Below, one piece after another: positions 10,565 through 20,660 of a stretch of 64,000 nt of DNA. Every line of letters starts with the position of its first letter. Positions within the stretch are counted from its first letter, which is position 1. The notes under the pieces were generated by a model. That model was given only the letters and a program-made list of their open reading frames with translations. It did not search any database and was not told the origin of the DNA. The translations under genes were made by a program, and so were the position numbers. The stretch comes from Cordylochernes scorpioides (taxonomy: Eukaryota; Arthropoda; Arachnida; Pseudoscorpiones; Chernetidae), in the NCBI GenBank assembly GCA_030710605.1, contig CP092880.1, positions 27,209,541 through 27,273,540 of the forward strand, in the 5' to 3' direction.

Positions 10565-11897
10565 CTTTCATTACACTATCTCCTGGATGGTAGGTAGGAT
10601 CAGAAGTGGTGTCATCTTGTGATGTGTCTTCATCAGATAATGATGATTCATAGTAAAATCCTTGTTCAGGGGTAGGTCTCAAGTTGTAGGCATTTTTATC
10701 TTCATCTGGCTCTGTGGATTCTGGAACATTTCCTTGGTGAATAGGAATTGGTTCTTCTTCTTTTTGACCATTTTTATGACAAAAATTTAGGTCAATTAAT
10801 ACATGATCTGGCAATTCATCTTTTACTTCATTACTAAGTAGTTCAGCTCCCTTTTCTTTTTCAATGAAGCTTACATCCCTTGTTTTAGTAATTGCATAAT
10901 TTTTAGGGTCACAGATTCTAAATGCTTTTCTTTTATTTGAATATCCAACAAATATACCTGATTTTGTGATTTTTTCAAATTCGTATCTTTTGAATTTAGG
11001 AATCCAATATTCAGCTCTGCATCCAAAAACTTTTAAATGTTTATAGTAGGTTTCTTTCCTGTAAATAGTTCTTCAGGGGTGGTTTTATCATTTCTTTTAT
11101 GTGGAGTTCTAATTTTTATATAATAATAAGTGTTCATGGCTTCTGCCCAGAATTTTGGTGGCAATTGTGATTCTATCAATAGTGCTCTTGTACCTTCAAT
11201 TAAACTTCTATTTGCTCTCTCCACTATTCCATTTTGAGAGGGTGAATAAAAGGTTGAAAATTGATGTTCTATTCCCTTTTCTATCAAATAAGAGCTTAAT
11301 TGTCTATTTGTAAATTCCCCTCCATTATCAGACCTTATTCTTTTGATTTTTGTATCTTTTATGTTTTCTATAAGTTCAATAAATTCCTTTAGTTTGGCAA
11401 ACGTTTCTGATTTGCTTTTAAGGAACTTTGAGAATATTTTCCTTGAAAAGTCATCAACTATGTTCAGCACATATATTGCTCTGCCAATGGATTCATGCTG
11501 AAATGGACCTATTAAATCCATATGAATGAGATCAAGGGGTTTGGTTGATTGCTTTGAATCAATCTCTTTAAATGGCAATCTAGTAAACTTTGATTGAATA
11601 CATGTGATATATGGTTCTAAGTTATTAATTGGTGAACAACTGAACCCATATACCATGGAGTCTTTTAGCATCATATTCATATAATTTTCATTTATATGAG
11701 CAAGGCGTTTGTGCCAAATTTTCCAATTATTTTCTTGTGTTTTGAACACATTTTCTTCTATTTTGATGTTTGCACATGCATCAATTGTATAAATATTATC
11801 TTCCCTTTTTGCAGTTATAATGCTGGATCCATTGTTATCTATTATCCTTGCACCATTCTCATCAAATATAATCTGTTTTTCATCTTCAGTTATTTTA

Positions 11898-11956
<59 letters not shown>

Positions 11957-12241
11957 TGATATTAAATTATTATTAAGTTCAGGTACATAAAGAACTTCTT
12001 TTAGTGTTAAAAGATTATTATTATCCTGATCAATTTCAACAGTGCCAATACCTTTTGATTTGATGAATCTATCATCAGAAAGAGTGATTTTTCTGCTATC
12101 CTCTTGAAGATCATCCATTAGATTAATGTCCTTAGACATATGGCTTGTTGCTCCACTGTCCAGTATCCACTTGCATTTATTGTTGAACTCTGGGGATCCC
12201 AAGTTCATGGCATTTTCTTTAATATGATTTTCTCCAATCAA
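10503..12241 (-). pseudogene. Copia protease-integrase region and linker
   Basis: The 402-codon frame (12241-11033) begins with protease WILDSGATSHM. It then has the GAG-pre-integrase region (WHKRLAHI), the integrase core with LIHMDLIGPF, RSDNGGEFTN and NGIVERANRSL (the D, D and E residues), and continues in another frame (11032-10820) with VFGCRAEYW. An acidic linker follows (10814-10503). The protein processes the polyprotein and integrates the cDNA. A long Ile-Tyr repeat from a TA microsatellite interrupts the stretch after the protease. Confidence 0.9.
11899..11955. repeat. TA microsatellite inside the copia integrase frame
   Basis: About 57 bp of pure TA repeat encodes roughly 19 alternating Ile and Tyr residues without breaking the frame. 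It lies between the protease and the integrase zinc region. Confidence 0.95.
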
Positions 12242-13052
12242 AGAAGCCCTAGTAGGATATTGTTTATTTTTGAAAATGTTTGTTTGGGGATTGTTTGTAT
12301 AGAATTCCCTTGATTGTTTTCTTTTCTCTTGTTAACTGGGTTGAACCAGCATACTGCTGCTTTATGTCCAAACTTTTGACAAATGAAGCATTTGGGTTTT
12401 CTTTCTCTATTAGAATCACATGAATTTTTCTTAATTTTTTTGTTAAATTTATGGCCCATATTATATGCAGCATTTTCTTCCTTGTTGTTCTTGTTTCTTT
12501 CTTCATGGAGCTCAAAAATTCTTCTTATATCAGAAATAGTATCATCTGGGTGATTATCAAATTGCATTGAGACAAGATTGTATTTTGGGGGTAGCCCTCT
12601 AATAAAAGCTGTGATGAATTCTTCATCTTCTATTGATCCACCCAAAATTCTTGCTTCTTGCAATAATTTCTCTGCTCTAAGCAAATATTGTTCCCAGGTT
12701 TCCTCTTTTTTCATTGTTAATCTAGATACATTGTTTTTAGCCTCTATGCATTTTCTCTTTATGTTACCCTCATATCTAGAATGCAAAGCAGTCCAAATTT
12801 CTTTACTTGTTTTGCATGTTAAAATTAAAGTTACTTGTGTATCATCTATTGCACAAGTTATTATCCCTCTAGCTTGGGCATCTTTTCTTTTCCATTCGAC
12901 AGTTATTTTTTCATCTTTTGGAGGATCTTATTTTATAAACCCATCTAGATCTTTGTCTTCCAAAATACCATTTGTATTTGCGAAATGCGAAATTTCCAAC
13001 TTGTGAAATTATTTCCATCAAATTTTTGGATATTCATCGATGATTCAGCCAT
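12238..13052 (-). pseudogene. Copia gag (broken)
   Basis: The start ATG at 13052 opens with MAESSMNIQKFDGNNF, the usual copia gag start. Stops appear near 12930. The frame resumes at 12786-12238 with EEWEQYLLR-like capsid sequence and a zinc knuckle CFICQKFGHKAAVCW (CX2CX4HX4C) near 12395-12350. Gag would form the particle and package RNA. Near the 3' end a frameshift separates it from the protease frame. Confidence 0.8.
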
Positions 13053-13147
13053 TTTGAATTTTTACTTAATATGTTCTTTTCGAACCTTAAAGATATTTTC
13101 TATCTTTCTTTTTACAAAATGGCGTTTGTTTACCTTTTTTGCGTAAA

Positions 13148-13165
13148 CCACGATCTGCTACCAAT
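13148..13165 (-). promoter_or_regulatory. Copia primer-binding site
   Basis: Immediately inside the 5' LTR the minus strand reads TTGGTAGCAGATCGTGG. Its first ten matching bases, TGGTAGCAGA, are complementary to the 3' end of arthropod initiator Met tRNA as I recall it. Later bases diverge. Confidence 0.6.
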
Positions 13166-13432
13166 TGTTGGTGTTTTTGGGGGTAAAAAAGAGAAAATGT
13201 TACTTAAATATATTTTTAATATTATCTTTATGCATAGAAAGTACAAAAGTAAAATTTAAGGATTAAGAAGAAATACAAAAAACAAGAAAGGATCAAGAAG
13301 GCACTAACTACGTTGCCAAATTGTTAATCAACATATGCTAGCTGATATTATCATCATCAACTTATATTTATTCATATATTTATATAATTTATTTACATAG
13401 AAAAATTCTTTGAATTAATATTATTTCTAACA
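13166..13432 (-). repeat. Copia 5' LTR
   Basis: This 267-bp LTR is upstream for the minus-strand element, with TG...CA ends. It is followed by the GCATG duplication at 13433. Confidence 0.95.
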
Positions 13433-13590
13433 GCATGTACAATGTCATTGTACATAGCATATTGTTTTTATCAATTTTTCGTTGTTTATTTCATGTTAAT
13501 TTTTCATAATTAGTGTAGACTGTGCACTTTCCTGTATTGACAAGATGTCAATAAAATATGTTAATTGTCAATTGTCTCTCTCTCTCTCTT
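13433..13590 (+). mobile_element. LINE A copy 4, 3' UTR end
   Basis: The remainder of the LINE split by copia. It ends with GATGTCAATAAAATATGTT, then TTGTCAATTG and a TC run at 13575-13589. The terminal motif matches the ORF1-only elements at 7165-7210 (minus) and 51815-51848 (plus). Confidence 0.8.
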
Positions 13591-13593
13591 ATG

Positions 13594-13756
13594 CAGTAGA
13601 ACTACCTCCCCTTAATGGACACCTAATTTTTGATCCGAATTGTCCTTTAGGGAGAGGTGTCCTCTCACTGGAAAGTTGCTAAATAGTGAAAATGGTAATT
13701 TTGTAAATGAAAACTGTCCTTTGTAGAGAGGTGTCCGCTAAAGGAAGGTTATACTG
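13594..13756. mobile_element. Pogo/Tigger-type MITE, copy 1
   Basis: Short element with terminal inverted repeats CAGTAGAA..CCTCCC and GGTTATACTG. It has internal inverted blocks AGGTGTCCTCTC and AAAACTGTCCTTTG. Relatives are at 38085-38259, 38647-38819 and 62725-62838, with flanking TA preserved best at 38085. It encodes nothing. Confidence 0.75.
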
Positions 13757-14139
13757 TAAATAGCAAGTTATTTTTAGGTTAATATCAAAATACTGCTACC
13801 TCGAAACTGTAGCACTGCTAGTATTAAGGCATTAAGCCATAATTACTCCCCAAGTCCTGTTAACTGCCTCAGTGTGGCGGGGAGGTGACCCTGGGCAGAA
13901 CAGTATATCTGGAGTCTTGTATTCCTGGTATCCTAGACATGAAGGCTGTCCTACTAAGCCCAGCTGAATATTAACTGACAATGAGGAAAAGTCCTACCTT
14001 TGTGTACCTCAGATATTCCCATCAACAGGACACCAAACACCCAATTACTCCTAATGATAAGAAGATAAGAGAGCACCACCCATAATTACTGGCACATGGC
14101 CTGAAGTCCTATAATCACCTGGAGAAATCTCTATATATA
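13757..14139. other. No recognisable feature
   Basis: About 380 bp of unremarkable sequence with no open frame, palindrome or repeat matched elsewhere in the window. Confidence 0.4.
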
Positions 14140-14740
14140 CAGTATAACCTCATTTATTCGGCACACGGTAATTTGACACTTTATGATAATTTGACCATGT
14201 TTTGAGGTCCCAACCTCCAGCTTATCAAATTACAAACGGTATTTTGACACTCTTGATAATTCGACACTAATGATTATTCGACAATTCAAATTTTGACAGT
14301 TGACTTGTTTACATATAACTTTACCACTAAAAAGGGATTACAGATGCGAGTGGTGCCCAGCAAACTTCAGAATTAAGCATGCCCACTTTGGGTTTCTGGT
14401 TAGTTTAAGTTTCACTTTGCAGTGCCTTTGCGAATGTCGTGAGTGTTATTGTTTTTCTTCAACGAGGGTTGTTTAGGCATTGTGCACTTTTATATTTATT
14501 TTCTTTTTAATTTACAACATTGAAATATTTTAGATATGTTTAAACTTTTGAAAAAAATTCCTTTTAAATAAACAAATCATTATAATGAAGCCACAATGAT
14601 TATGAGAATCATTTCACTATATTCTATTTCCGTGTTAGTTTGAATAAATGAAGGTGGCAAGTATGTTTAGTTCTGCCAGAAAAAGATCAGAAACGTGGTC
14701 AGTATGACCAGCTTACTTCTGTGGAAAAACAAAAATTATA
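14140..14740 (+). mobile_element. Tigger-like DNA transposon relic T1
   Basis: It starts at CAGTATAACCTCATTTATTC after a TA, the terminal style of pogo/Tigger elements. The stretch 14170-14480 matches the reverse complement of 20030-20340, including the block AGTTTCACTTTGCAGTGCC. The distal part (about 14540-14740) matches 38470-38640 in reverse. A very short frame near 14650 may be the transposase start but is stopped at once. It is probably an internally deleted relic. Confidence 0.6.
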
Positions 14741-14957
14741 GAAGAAATAGACTTTGATACACTCAAAACTCTCCAATAGATGTGAATCTCCTGTATTTGA
14801 GGGAAAAACTTTCTGGAGATTTATTTTTATTACGATCTCAAGCTTTGTGGTATTACCGCCCTTCTATAGGAGTAAAAATGAACAATAATGAAACGCCTTT
14901 AGATACTCTCCATTCAATTATAATATGATGTCAAGTTCATCAAAGGAGATTTGACAT
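14741..14957. other. AT-rich unassigned stretch with a CTTCTATAGGAG motif
   Basis: No coding potential. The string CCCTTCTATAGGAG near 14862 resembles the CCTTCTACAGG core of the palindromic P families, so this may be a decayed terminus of one. Confidence 0.25.
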
Positions 14958-15225
14958 CTGTCATTACTGGGTGAAGTAGAATGCGTCTGCCTTTGTCATT
15001 AAGACTGGGAGCACTAGTCAATAGCAGGCCGACTTAGCTCCAGAAGAAATGGCTGCCTCTGACATGAGGAACAGACGTCATGTAAAGCTTCTCCTTACAC
15101 AGAGTACAGACTCATCCTGTATCCCTGGATCAGCCGGGCCAGCTGAGTCTAGATTTTTTAGCAAGCTTGTTACTGCTCCCCCTCCTCCTTTTTCATCCAG
15201 GCTTGGGACCAGTAAAGGCAGAGTT
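14958..15225 (-). repeat. Repeat A, copy 2
   Basis: Carries ACTGGGTGAAGTAGAATGCG, CATGAGGAACAGACG, CTGCTCCCCCTCCTCC and GGGCTTGGGACC in repeat A order. A 72-codon frame (15049-15267) arises by chance across the repeat; its translation is not conserved in frame in the other copies. Confidence 0.7.
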
Positions 15226-15897
15226 AGAATAAATATTAATTATCATTTATTTTTAATTATTCCATAAATAACCTGATAATCTTGTTTTATTAATAAAGTT
15301 AAGCTAACCATGTAAATGTTTCAAGCTGTTTGCCCTCATCTGCCTAGTATAAGCTGTACCTCAACGACAAAATCTGATATGCTGATGGCTTGCACCGTAT
15401 ATCGGATTGAATTTCAAATAATCTAGGATTCTTAATTATTACAGATTGAAGAGATACCCTTTCTTTATTAACCATAAGAAGCTATTCCACGTTAGAATTA
15501 AGGCTGTTGGCCCTCATCCGTGTGCTGCAAGCTCTATTACAATGACCAAAAGAACTGATATTTGAGGATTTCTGATTAATCAAGGAATGAGTATTCATAT
15601 CCGTGAAGGAATAAGAGTGCCAAGGTATAGGAAAAACATTACAAAATTGATATTTTTTTTAGAATCAGGTTGAAAAAAAAAGAAAGGCAACTCCTAATCC
15701 TGCAATTAAAAGTTGTTGATCTCTAGGAATACATATATAAACTAATCAGAATTCAATAATAGGCCCAAACAATTTATATTTCTTTAATAAAATTCAACTC
15801 TGTATGTGTTTCAAGCTTTTGACCCTCATTTTCGAGGTGGAACCTAAACTTCAATAAATACAAAGTAGGTTTAGAGTGCTTTTTTTACTTTTCTTCT
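15226..15897. repeat. Repeat module K, inverted copy of 59718-60610
   Basis: Noncoding, about 670 bp, matching the reverse complement of 59718-60050 and 60385-60610. It contains three spaced copies of the motif family GATGAGGGCCAACAGC..TGAAA on the minus strand (near 15345, 15525 and 15825). The third region preserves the unoccupied mariner target (about 15795-15806). Confidence 0.6.
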
Positions 15898-15914
15898 TTC
15901 TTATCTCCACACAA

Positions 15915-16124
15915 TCATATTAGGGTATCAAGCTTGTAGAACTTGTGACTTTTGATGGTGTCTGCTGGGGATAAGTCAAGATCATCAATTGGTGAGTCTA
16001 TACAGTCAATAATGTGGTTTGAAGTTGCAGATTGAGAATTGCACTTAGTACATAGTGGGAAAACCTTGCAACCATTCTGGAAAGTTATTGTCCATAGATG
16101 ACCAGACTTAAGTCTGGAAATCAA
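15915..16124 (-). pseudogene. LINE B ORF2 C-terminus
   Basis: A 69-codon frame reads ISRLKSGHLWTITFQNGC, then CTKCNSQSATSNHIIDC, a CX2C...HX3-4C finger typical of LINE C-termini, and ends FYKLDTLI. A near-identical end is at 58441-58647. The upstream frame to the RNase H (16130-16700) is interrupted. Confidence 0.75.
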
Positions 16125-16299
16125 AGATTGTTGTTCCCTTGGGAGGACAGTACCGGTGCTTGTCCCTCCTGCTCTGTACCAGTCATGTGCAGCAATAGAT
16201 TTTCATTCTTGAAGGCATTGGATCTTGATGGTACGGAGGTCTTTTTCCTTTACTTGGGGGGTAGATTCCCTGGCCTTAGAGTGGCCAAGAGCTCCAGAC

Positions 16300-16720
16300 T
16301 TTGCCAGAGAGTCTGCTAGCTCATTTCCAGGAATTCCAACGTGAGCTGGACGCCATTGCACTGTGACAGAGCTGTTAACTGGGAGTCAGTTTACAGATTA
16401 ACCTAGTCTTGAGAAGAGGTTCTTGACTGGAGAAGCAGGTTTTAAGGGTATAAATGACTGCTATTGAATCAGAGTAGATTATTATTTTGCTTGTGTGTGG
16501 TGAATTGATTTAGATGTTTTATAGAGCTGTATCTATTGCAGAAAGTTCTGAATTGTAAGGTGAAAGGTGTTCAGGGTGGGAGAGGAAGTTTTTTTCAAGG
16601 TTCTTTTTTAGATAGCAATTCCACTGCCAGACAGTCCAGTTTCAAGTTAGCTACCGTCAGTGTAAATTGTGATGTCTAAAAGGGAGCTATTTTCCTCAAT
16701 AATTTGGAGGCCAAGAGCTT
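16300..16720 (-). pseudogene. LINE B RNase H remnant
   Basis: At about 16690-16630 the minus strand reads SLLDITIYTDGS followed by LETGLSGSGIAI. This is the first catalytic Asp segment of an RNase H domain (TDGS...G.G). Stops follow within tens of codons. The same segment is at 57885-57950. Confidence 0.65.
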
Positions 16721-17199
16721 TAAATAATTCTGGCTGAGTGTTATGTTTGTGGAAATTGGCTGGTAGATGAAGGAAACAGATGAGTCTGTTGCGAATTCTG
16801 TGTGGGGGATAGGAAGTTCTGTGTTTGGGATTAATTGGTATGTCTAAAAGATTAGAGTTGTGAACCAGGTTGAGAGGAGTGGGGCGTTTTAGCCTTTGGT
16901 TTGGGACCCAATTTCTAATATATATTTCCTGTAAGATGTTCTTTTGGAGAGTTAATCTTTTTGGTTATGAATTTTGAGAAACAGATTTATTTTCTTAGAT
17001 GCAGGAGAAGAAGGTTGTATTCGAGTTCAGCAGGATCCTCGAAGCCCGCTGATGATTTTAGCTGCACTTGTTTGGATTCTGTCTATTCTGGATAGATTAG
17101 TTTTAATTGCATTGATCCAGGCTGGGATAGCATATTCCAAAATAGGTCTTACGAGTGCAAGGTACGTTGTGCGTAATATATTGGCATTTGCACCCCAGT

Positions 17200-18309
17200 T
17201 TAAGCCAGATTTTTTTTCAGGATTCTGAGTCTATTTTTAGCTTTGCTTATCATGGTGTCAATATGTTTTTTAAAAGTGTGCGCAGGGTCGAGTGTGACAC
17301 CAAGATATCTTGGAGAATATGAATATTGGAGTTGTGAGTTATTTAAGAAAATATATGGGGTCACGTGGCGAAAGTGGTTGTTGATGGTGAAGAGGCCGAT
17401 TTCAGATTTGCTGATGTTAATGGATAATTTCAGTTTCTGAGTTACCTTTTGCAGATTTGTCATGCTTTATTCAGAGAGTATTCTTCATTAGAGAGGTTGC
17501 TTTTGGAGACCCAGATTATTATGTCATCTGCGTAAAGGACAATTTTAGGTGGTGGTTCGATGAAAGTGTGTACATCATTTAAGTATATATTGAAGAGAAT
17601 AGGGCTTAGGATTGATCCTTGGGGTAGACTTTGGTAAATACGAGTGATGATTGATATTGTTGAAATTAACCTGTATGGTGTGTTAAGTTAGAAAATTGCT
17701 GATCCAAATCAGCATACTTCCCTCTAATCCAAGTTTATCGAATTTGAGAATTGGCTTTTCTTTCCAGACTCTGTCGAAGGCTTGGGAAAGGTCGATGAAG
17801 GCTGCTATAGTAGATTTTGTAGGTTTATGATGAAAGCTGTCCTGGATTTGTTGAACGAAGTAAAAGATTGAATCTTCTGTGCTTTGATATTTTTTAAAAG
17901 CTCTTTGATGAGGTTCTAGTAGGTTGTTGAGGTTAAGATAAAAATGTAACCTATTGAGAATCATGTGTTCCATGATTTTTCAGGGAATAGAGGTCAGAGA
18001 GATAGGTCTGTAGTTGGTTGGATGGTTCTCAAGCTTGCCTGGTTTGTGGATGGGGATGATTGTGGCATGTTTCCACTCTTTAGGGAGGGTAGACGAGCCC
18101 AAACTGTAATTGAAAATGCTTAAGAGTTCTAGTTTGGCATGGGAACTGAGATTTTTCAATATGGGTCCAGTGATGTTGTCTGGACCAGGAGCTTTTGTAG
18201 GGTCAAGATGACTTAAAGCTTCCTCTTGAAAAAAAGTTGGAATAAAGTTAAGCAATGTGATTTGGGCAGGATACTCGGATTTTATCAGGCAAGGTCTTAT
18301 TATCCGCAA
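17200..18309 (-). pseudogene. LINE B reverse transcriptase (broken)
   Basis: Pieces in order: LDPTKAPGPDNITGPIL and HKPGKLENHPTNYRPISL (18309-17980); motif A FIDLSQAFDRVW (about 17800); motif B SLPQGSILSPILFNIYLND and catalytic VLYADDIIIW (about 17640-17520); then the thumb LGVTLDPAHTFKKHID (17463-17200). These are RT motifs of an I/Jockey-group LINE. Frames change at about 17975, 17685 and 17465. Confidence 0.8.
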
Positions 18310-18330
18310 ATTGAGAAATATTTATGGTGC

Positions 18331-18794
18331 CAAACCTTAAAATTTGAGAATGTTGATGTATAATTAAAATAAATTACGCACAAAATGTGTATTATATAAA
18401 AAATAATAAAAGGTGAAATTACCAAATCAAAATATATTTAAACTATATGTGACATTTTAGCAACAGTGTTGTTACATATATCACTTCTATTTAGTTTTAT
18501 GCCTTTCTTCATTATAATTTGATATACCTCTTTAGATCCTCTTTAATTCAACACCTCAAGGGATCAGAGCTTTCGGTTGAATTAAAGGAAGTGTTGAATT
18601 AAAGTTATTGAGATGATTAGCTGATCAACTAACGCGCTAAAATAATATCATTTTGAAATAGCTTTGTAATATAAATTGATGGTATTAATTGAAATCATTG
18701 TGTGTGTACTTTTTTGTATTATTTTATTTTTATTTTCATGATTAGCGTTTAATATAAGTGACAAAATGGAATAATACATATTTTTGAAACATAA
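18331..18794. other. AT-rich interval with a half hammerhead repeat and a short inverted repeat
   Basis: Position 18450-18478 (minus) matches half of the GGTAACAACACTGTTACC palindrome family, flanked as usual by GACATTTTAGC. At 18538-18606, TTTAATTCAACAC and GTGTTGAATTAAA form a short inverted repeat like the end of a pogo-type MITE. No coding. Confidence 0.4.
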
Positions 18795-19700
18795 ATAATT
18801 ATAAAATAAAAGGATTTAAAAGCGCGAATGTTTCTTTTATACATAAAACGAACTTCTACTGTCCTTACTGCGATGAAAAAAAATATATTGGGAGGGCCTG
18901 GCCCATCAGTGGTGAACCCTCCCAGCGGTTTCGCCAATTTAATCCACCAGACCGCTTCTCAGAGCTCTAATACTGTATTGGATCATTCTGCTTTTATATG
19001 CTACACTGAAGGATGGAATCTTAGAAATGGTTTTCAAGTAAACTATGGACATAAGCTTATAGGACAGTAGAATTACATTCAAATATTTGCTTCGAGCAAT
19101 GCTCTTCAGCAAACTATAAAGACAAGGCCAGTTAGGAATAAATTAACACAAAGCAATAACTGCCATCTATACATATAAAATAAAAGCGCGAATGTTTCTT
19201 TTATACATAAAACGAACTTCTACTGTCCTTACTGCGATGAAAATATATATTGGGAGGGTCTGGCCCATCAGTGGTGAACCCTCCCAGCGGTTTCGCCAAT
19301 TTAATCCACCAGACCGCTTCTCAGAGCTCTAATACTGTGTTAATTTATTCCTAACTGGCCTTGTCTTTATAGTTTGCTGAAGAGCATTGCTCGAAGCAAA
19401 TATTTGAATGTAATTCTACTGTCCTATAAGCTTATGTCCATAGTTTACTTGAAAACCATTTCTAAGATTCCATCCTTCAGTGTAGCATATAAAAGCAGAA
19501 TGATCCAATACAGTATTAGAGCTCTGAGAAGCGGTCTGGTGGATTAAATTGGCGAAACCGCTGGGAGGGTTCACCACTGATGGGCCAGGCCCTCCCAATA
19601 TATTTTTGCATCGCAGTAAGGACAGTAGAAGTTCGTTTTATGTATAAAAGAAACATTCGCGCTTTTAAATCCTTTTATTTTATATGTATAGATGGCGCGT
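18795..19700. repeat. Repeat family C: two forward copies and one inverted copy
   Basis: A roughly 370-bp unit occurs forward (18795-19165), as a partial forward copy (19178-19337) and inverted (19338-19695), so 19178-19695 is a snap-back structure. The unit runs from GCGCGAATGTTTCTTTTATA through CTTCTACTGTCCTTACTGCG to the end AACTGCCATCTATACATATA. Frames of 60-80 codons read through it but are repeat shadows. A diverged form (C') is at 28270-28560 and 47140-47395. Confidence 0.8.
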
Positions 19701-20350
19701 TATTGCTTTGTGATAAATAATTATAAATAATATTTAATTCTAATTGAAGAATATAGAAGTTGAAAGGAAATAAATATGGAAAATAAATAGAAAATTTAAA
19801 AATAATTTTTAAAAAGGATCATGAAGATTTATTTTGTGTTTAAATCTTTTATAATAAAAAAGTAAATGTAAAATTGAAATAAAATGTTATCATAATCATT
19901 GTGGCTATATTTTATAAGAATTATTTATTTAAAAGGAATTTTTTTGTAAATTTTAAAATAACTAAAAATATTTCAATGCTGAAATTAATAAAAAATAATG
20001 TTATTAATTAGCGCACGATGCCAAAAATTTCCGCGTAAAAAAAAAACAACCACTCGCGACATTGCGCAACGGCACTGCAAAGTGAAACAAACTAACAGAA
20101 ACCAAAAGTGCGCAGGCGCGATCCTATCGCCGTTTGCCGCTGCCGTAATACCTTTTTAGCGGTAAAGTTGTATGTAAAAAAACATTCAACTGTCGAAATT
20201 AGAATTTTAAAATGGTCTAACTATCAGGAAGTGTCGTTTTATCCATTTTGTCGAATTACTGTTTGTTATTTGATAGGCCGGAGGTCGGGACATCTAAACA
20301 TGGTCGAATTATGGTATAGTGTTGAATTGGCGTGTGTCGATGTAAATTTC
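19701..20350 (-). mobile_element. Tigger-like relic T2
   Basis: The segment 20030-20345 is the reverse complement of T1 (14170-14480), including GGCACTGCAAAGTGAAAC. The more distal AT-rich part (19790-20000) also resembles T1. The outer inverted repeat is degraded. No transposase frame survives. Confidence 0.5.
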
Positions 20351-20660
20351 GCTGTCAAAAGGGTAGTTGAGTATATATTTACTCTATTGATTCAAATCTC
20401 CTGGATAATACCATATGTTTCTGGAGATGTATTTCCTTTCATTCTACTAACTTAGTCTCAAGGTTTCAGGTATCTCTGTCCTTCTACAGGAATGCATATA
20501 TAAACGAAAAAAACGCTGCCCGATGCTGAACTATTCAAAATATTTTTGAAATGTTTGTATGTTTTTAATAGTTTAGCATCATGCGGCGTTTTATTCGTTT
20601 ATTTATGTTCTCCTGTAGAAAGGCAGAGTTGACCGAAATCTTGAGACTACGTTAATAAAA
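20351..20660. repeat. Palindrome P5 with CTGTAGA arms
   Basis: Arms at about 20458-20535 and 20575-20655 pair as an inverted repeat; each contains CCTGTAGAAGGACAGAG or a variant, then GAAA and CTTGAGACTA. The left arm alone reappears at 49625-49700, where an ORF1-only element begins. Confidence 0.65.

Larger units (their letters stand above)
8873..13432 (-). mobile_element. Ty1/copia LTR retrotransposon, 5-bp target duplication
   Basis: LTRs at 8873-9140 and 13166-13432 both begin TGTTGGTG and end TTCTAACA. The 5-bp duplication GCATG lies at 8868-8872 and 13433-13437. Internal order on the minus strand is gag, protease, integrase, RT, RNase H, the copia order. The two LTRs differ mainly by a few small indels near their outer end, so the insertion is fairly recent although the coding region is already broken. 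It lies in the 3' part of LINE A copy 4. Confidence 0.95.
5952..13590 (+). mobile_element. LINE family A copy 4, interrupted by two nested insertions
   Basis: A longer L1/Tx1-like copy begins right after the TC run at 5935-5951 and ends at the TC run at 13575-13589. It is split by an ORF1-only element (7147-7974, minus) and a Ty1/copia element (8873-13432, minus). Removing both, at their duplications, rejoins the RT, thumb, C-terminal finger and 3' UTR in order. The 3' UTR end (AATTGTCAATTG then TC) differs from copies 1-3 and instead resembles the tails of the ORF1-only elements. Confidence 0.85.
15898..18330 (-). mobile_element. LINE family B copy 1 (RT plus RNase H), degenerate
   Basis: Minus-strand non-LTR element. 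Order from its 5' side: RT motif 1/2, RT motif A, catalytic RT box, RNase H, C-terminal domain, then the tail CTACAAGCTTGATACCCTAA ending in an A/G-rich run. Stops and frameshifts occur throughout. Copy 2 (57280-58690) and the tail copy 3 (62935-63210) are relatives. Having RNase H after RT places it with I/Jockey/R1-type LINEs. Confidence 0.8.

Noticed and set aside
15049..15267. Small frames in repeat A copies (15049-15267, 60130-60384, 4861-5115)
   Set aside because: Frames differ between copies and end in unrelated flanks; the repeat itself does not appear to be coding.
18828..19070. 80-codon frame repeated at 19598-19416
   Set aside because: The two frames match because the DNA is an inverted repeat. 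There is no initiation context or domain, and the C' copies do not keep the frame.
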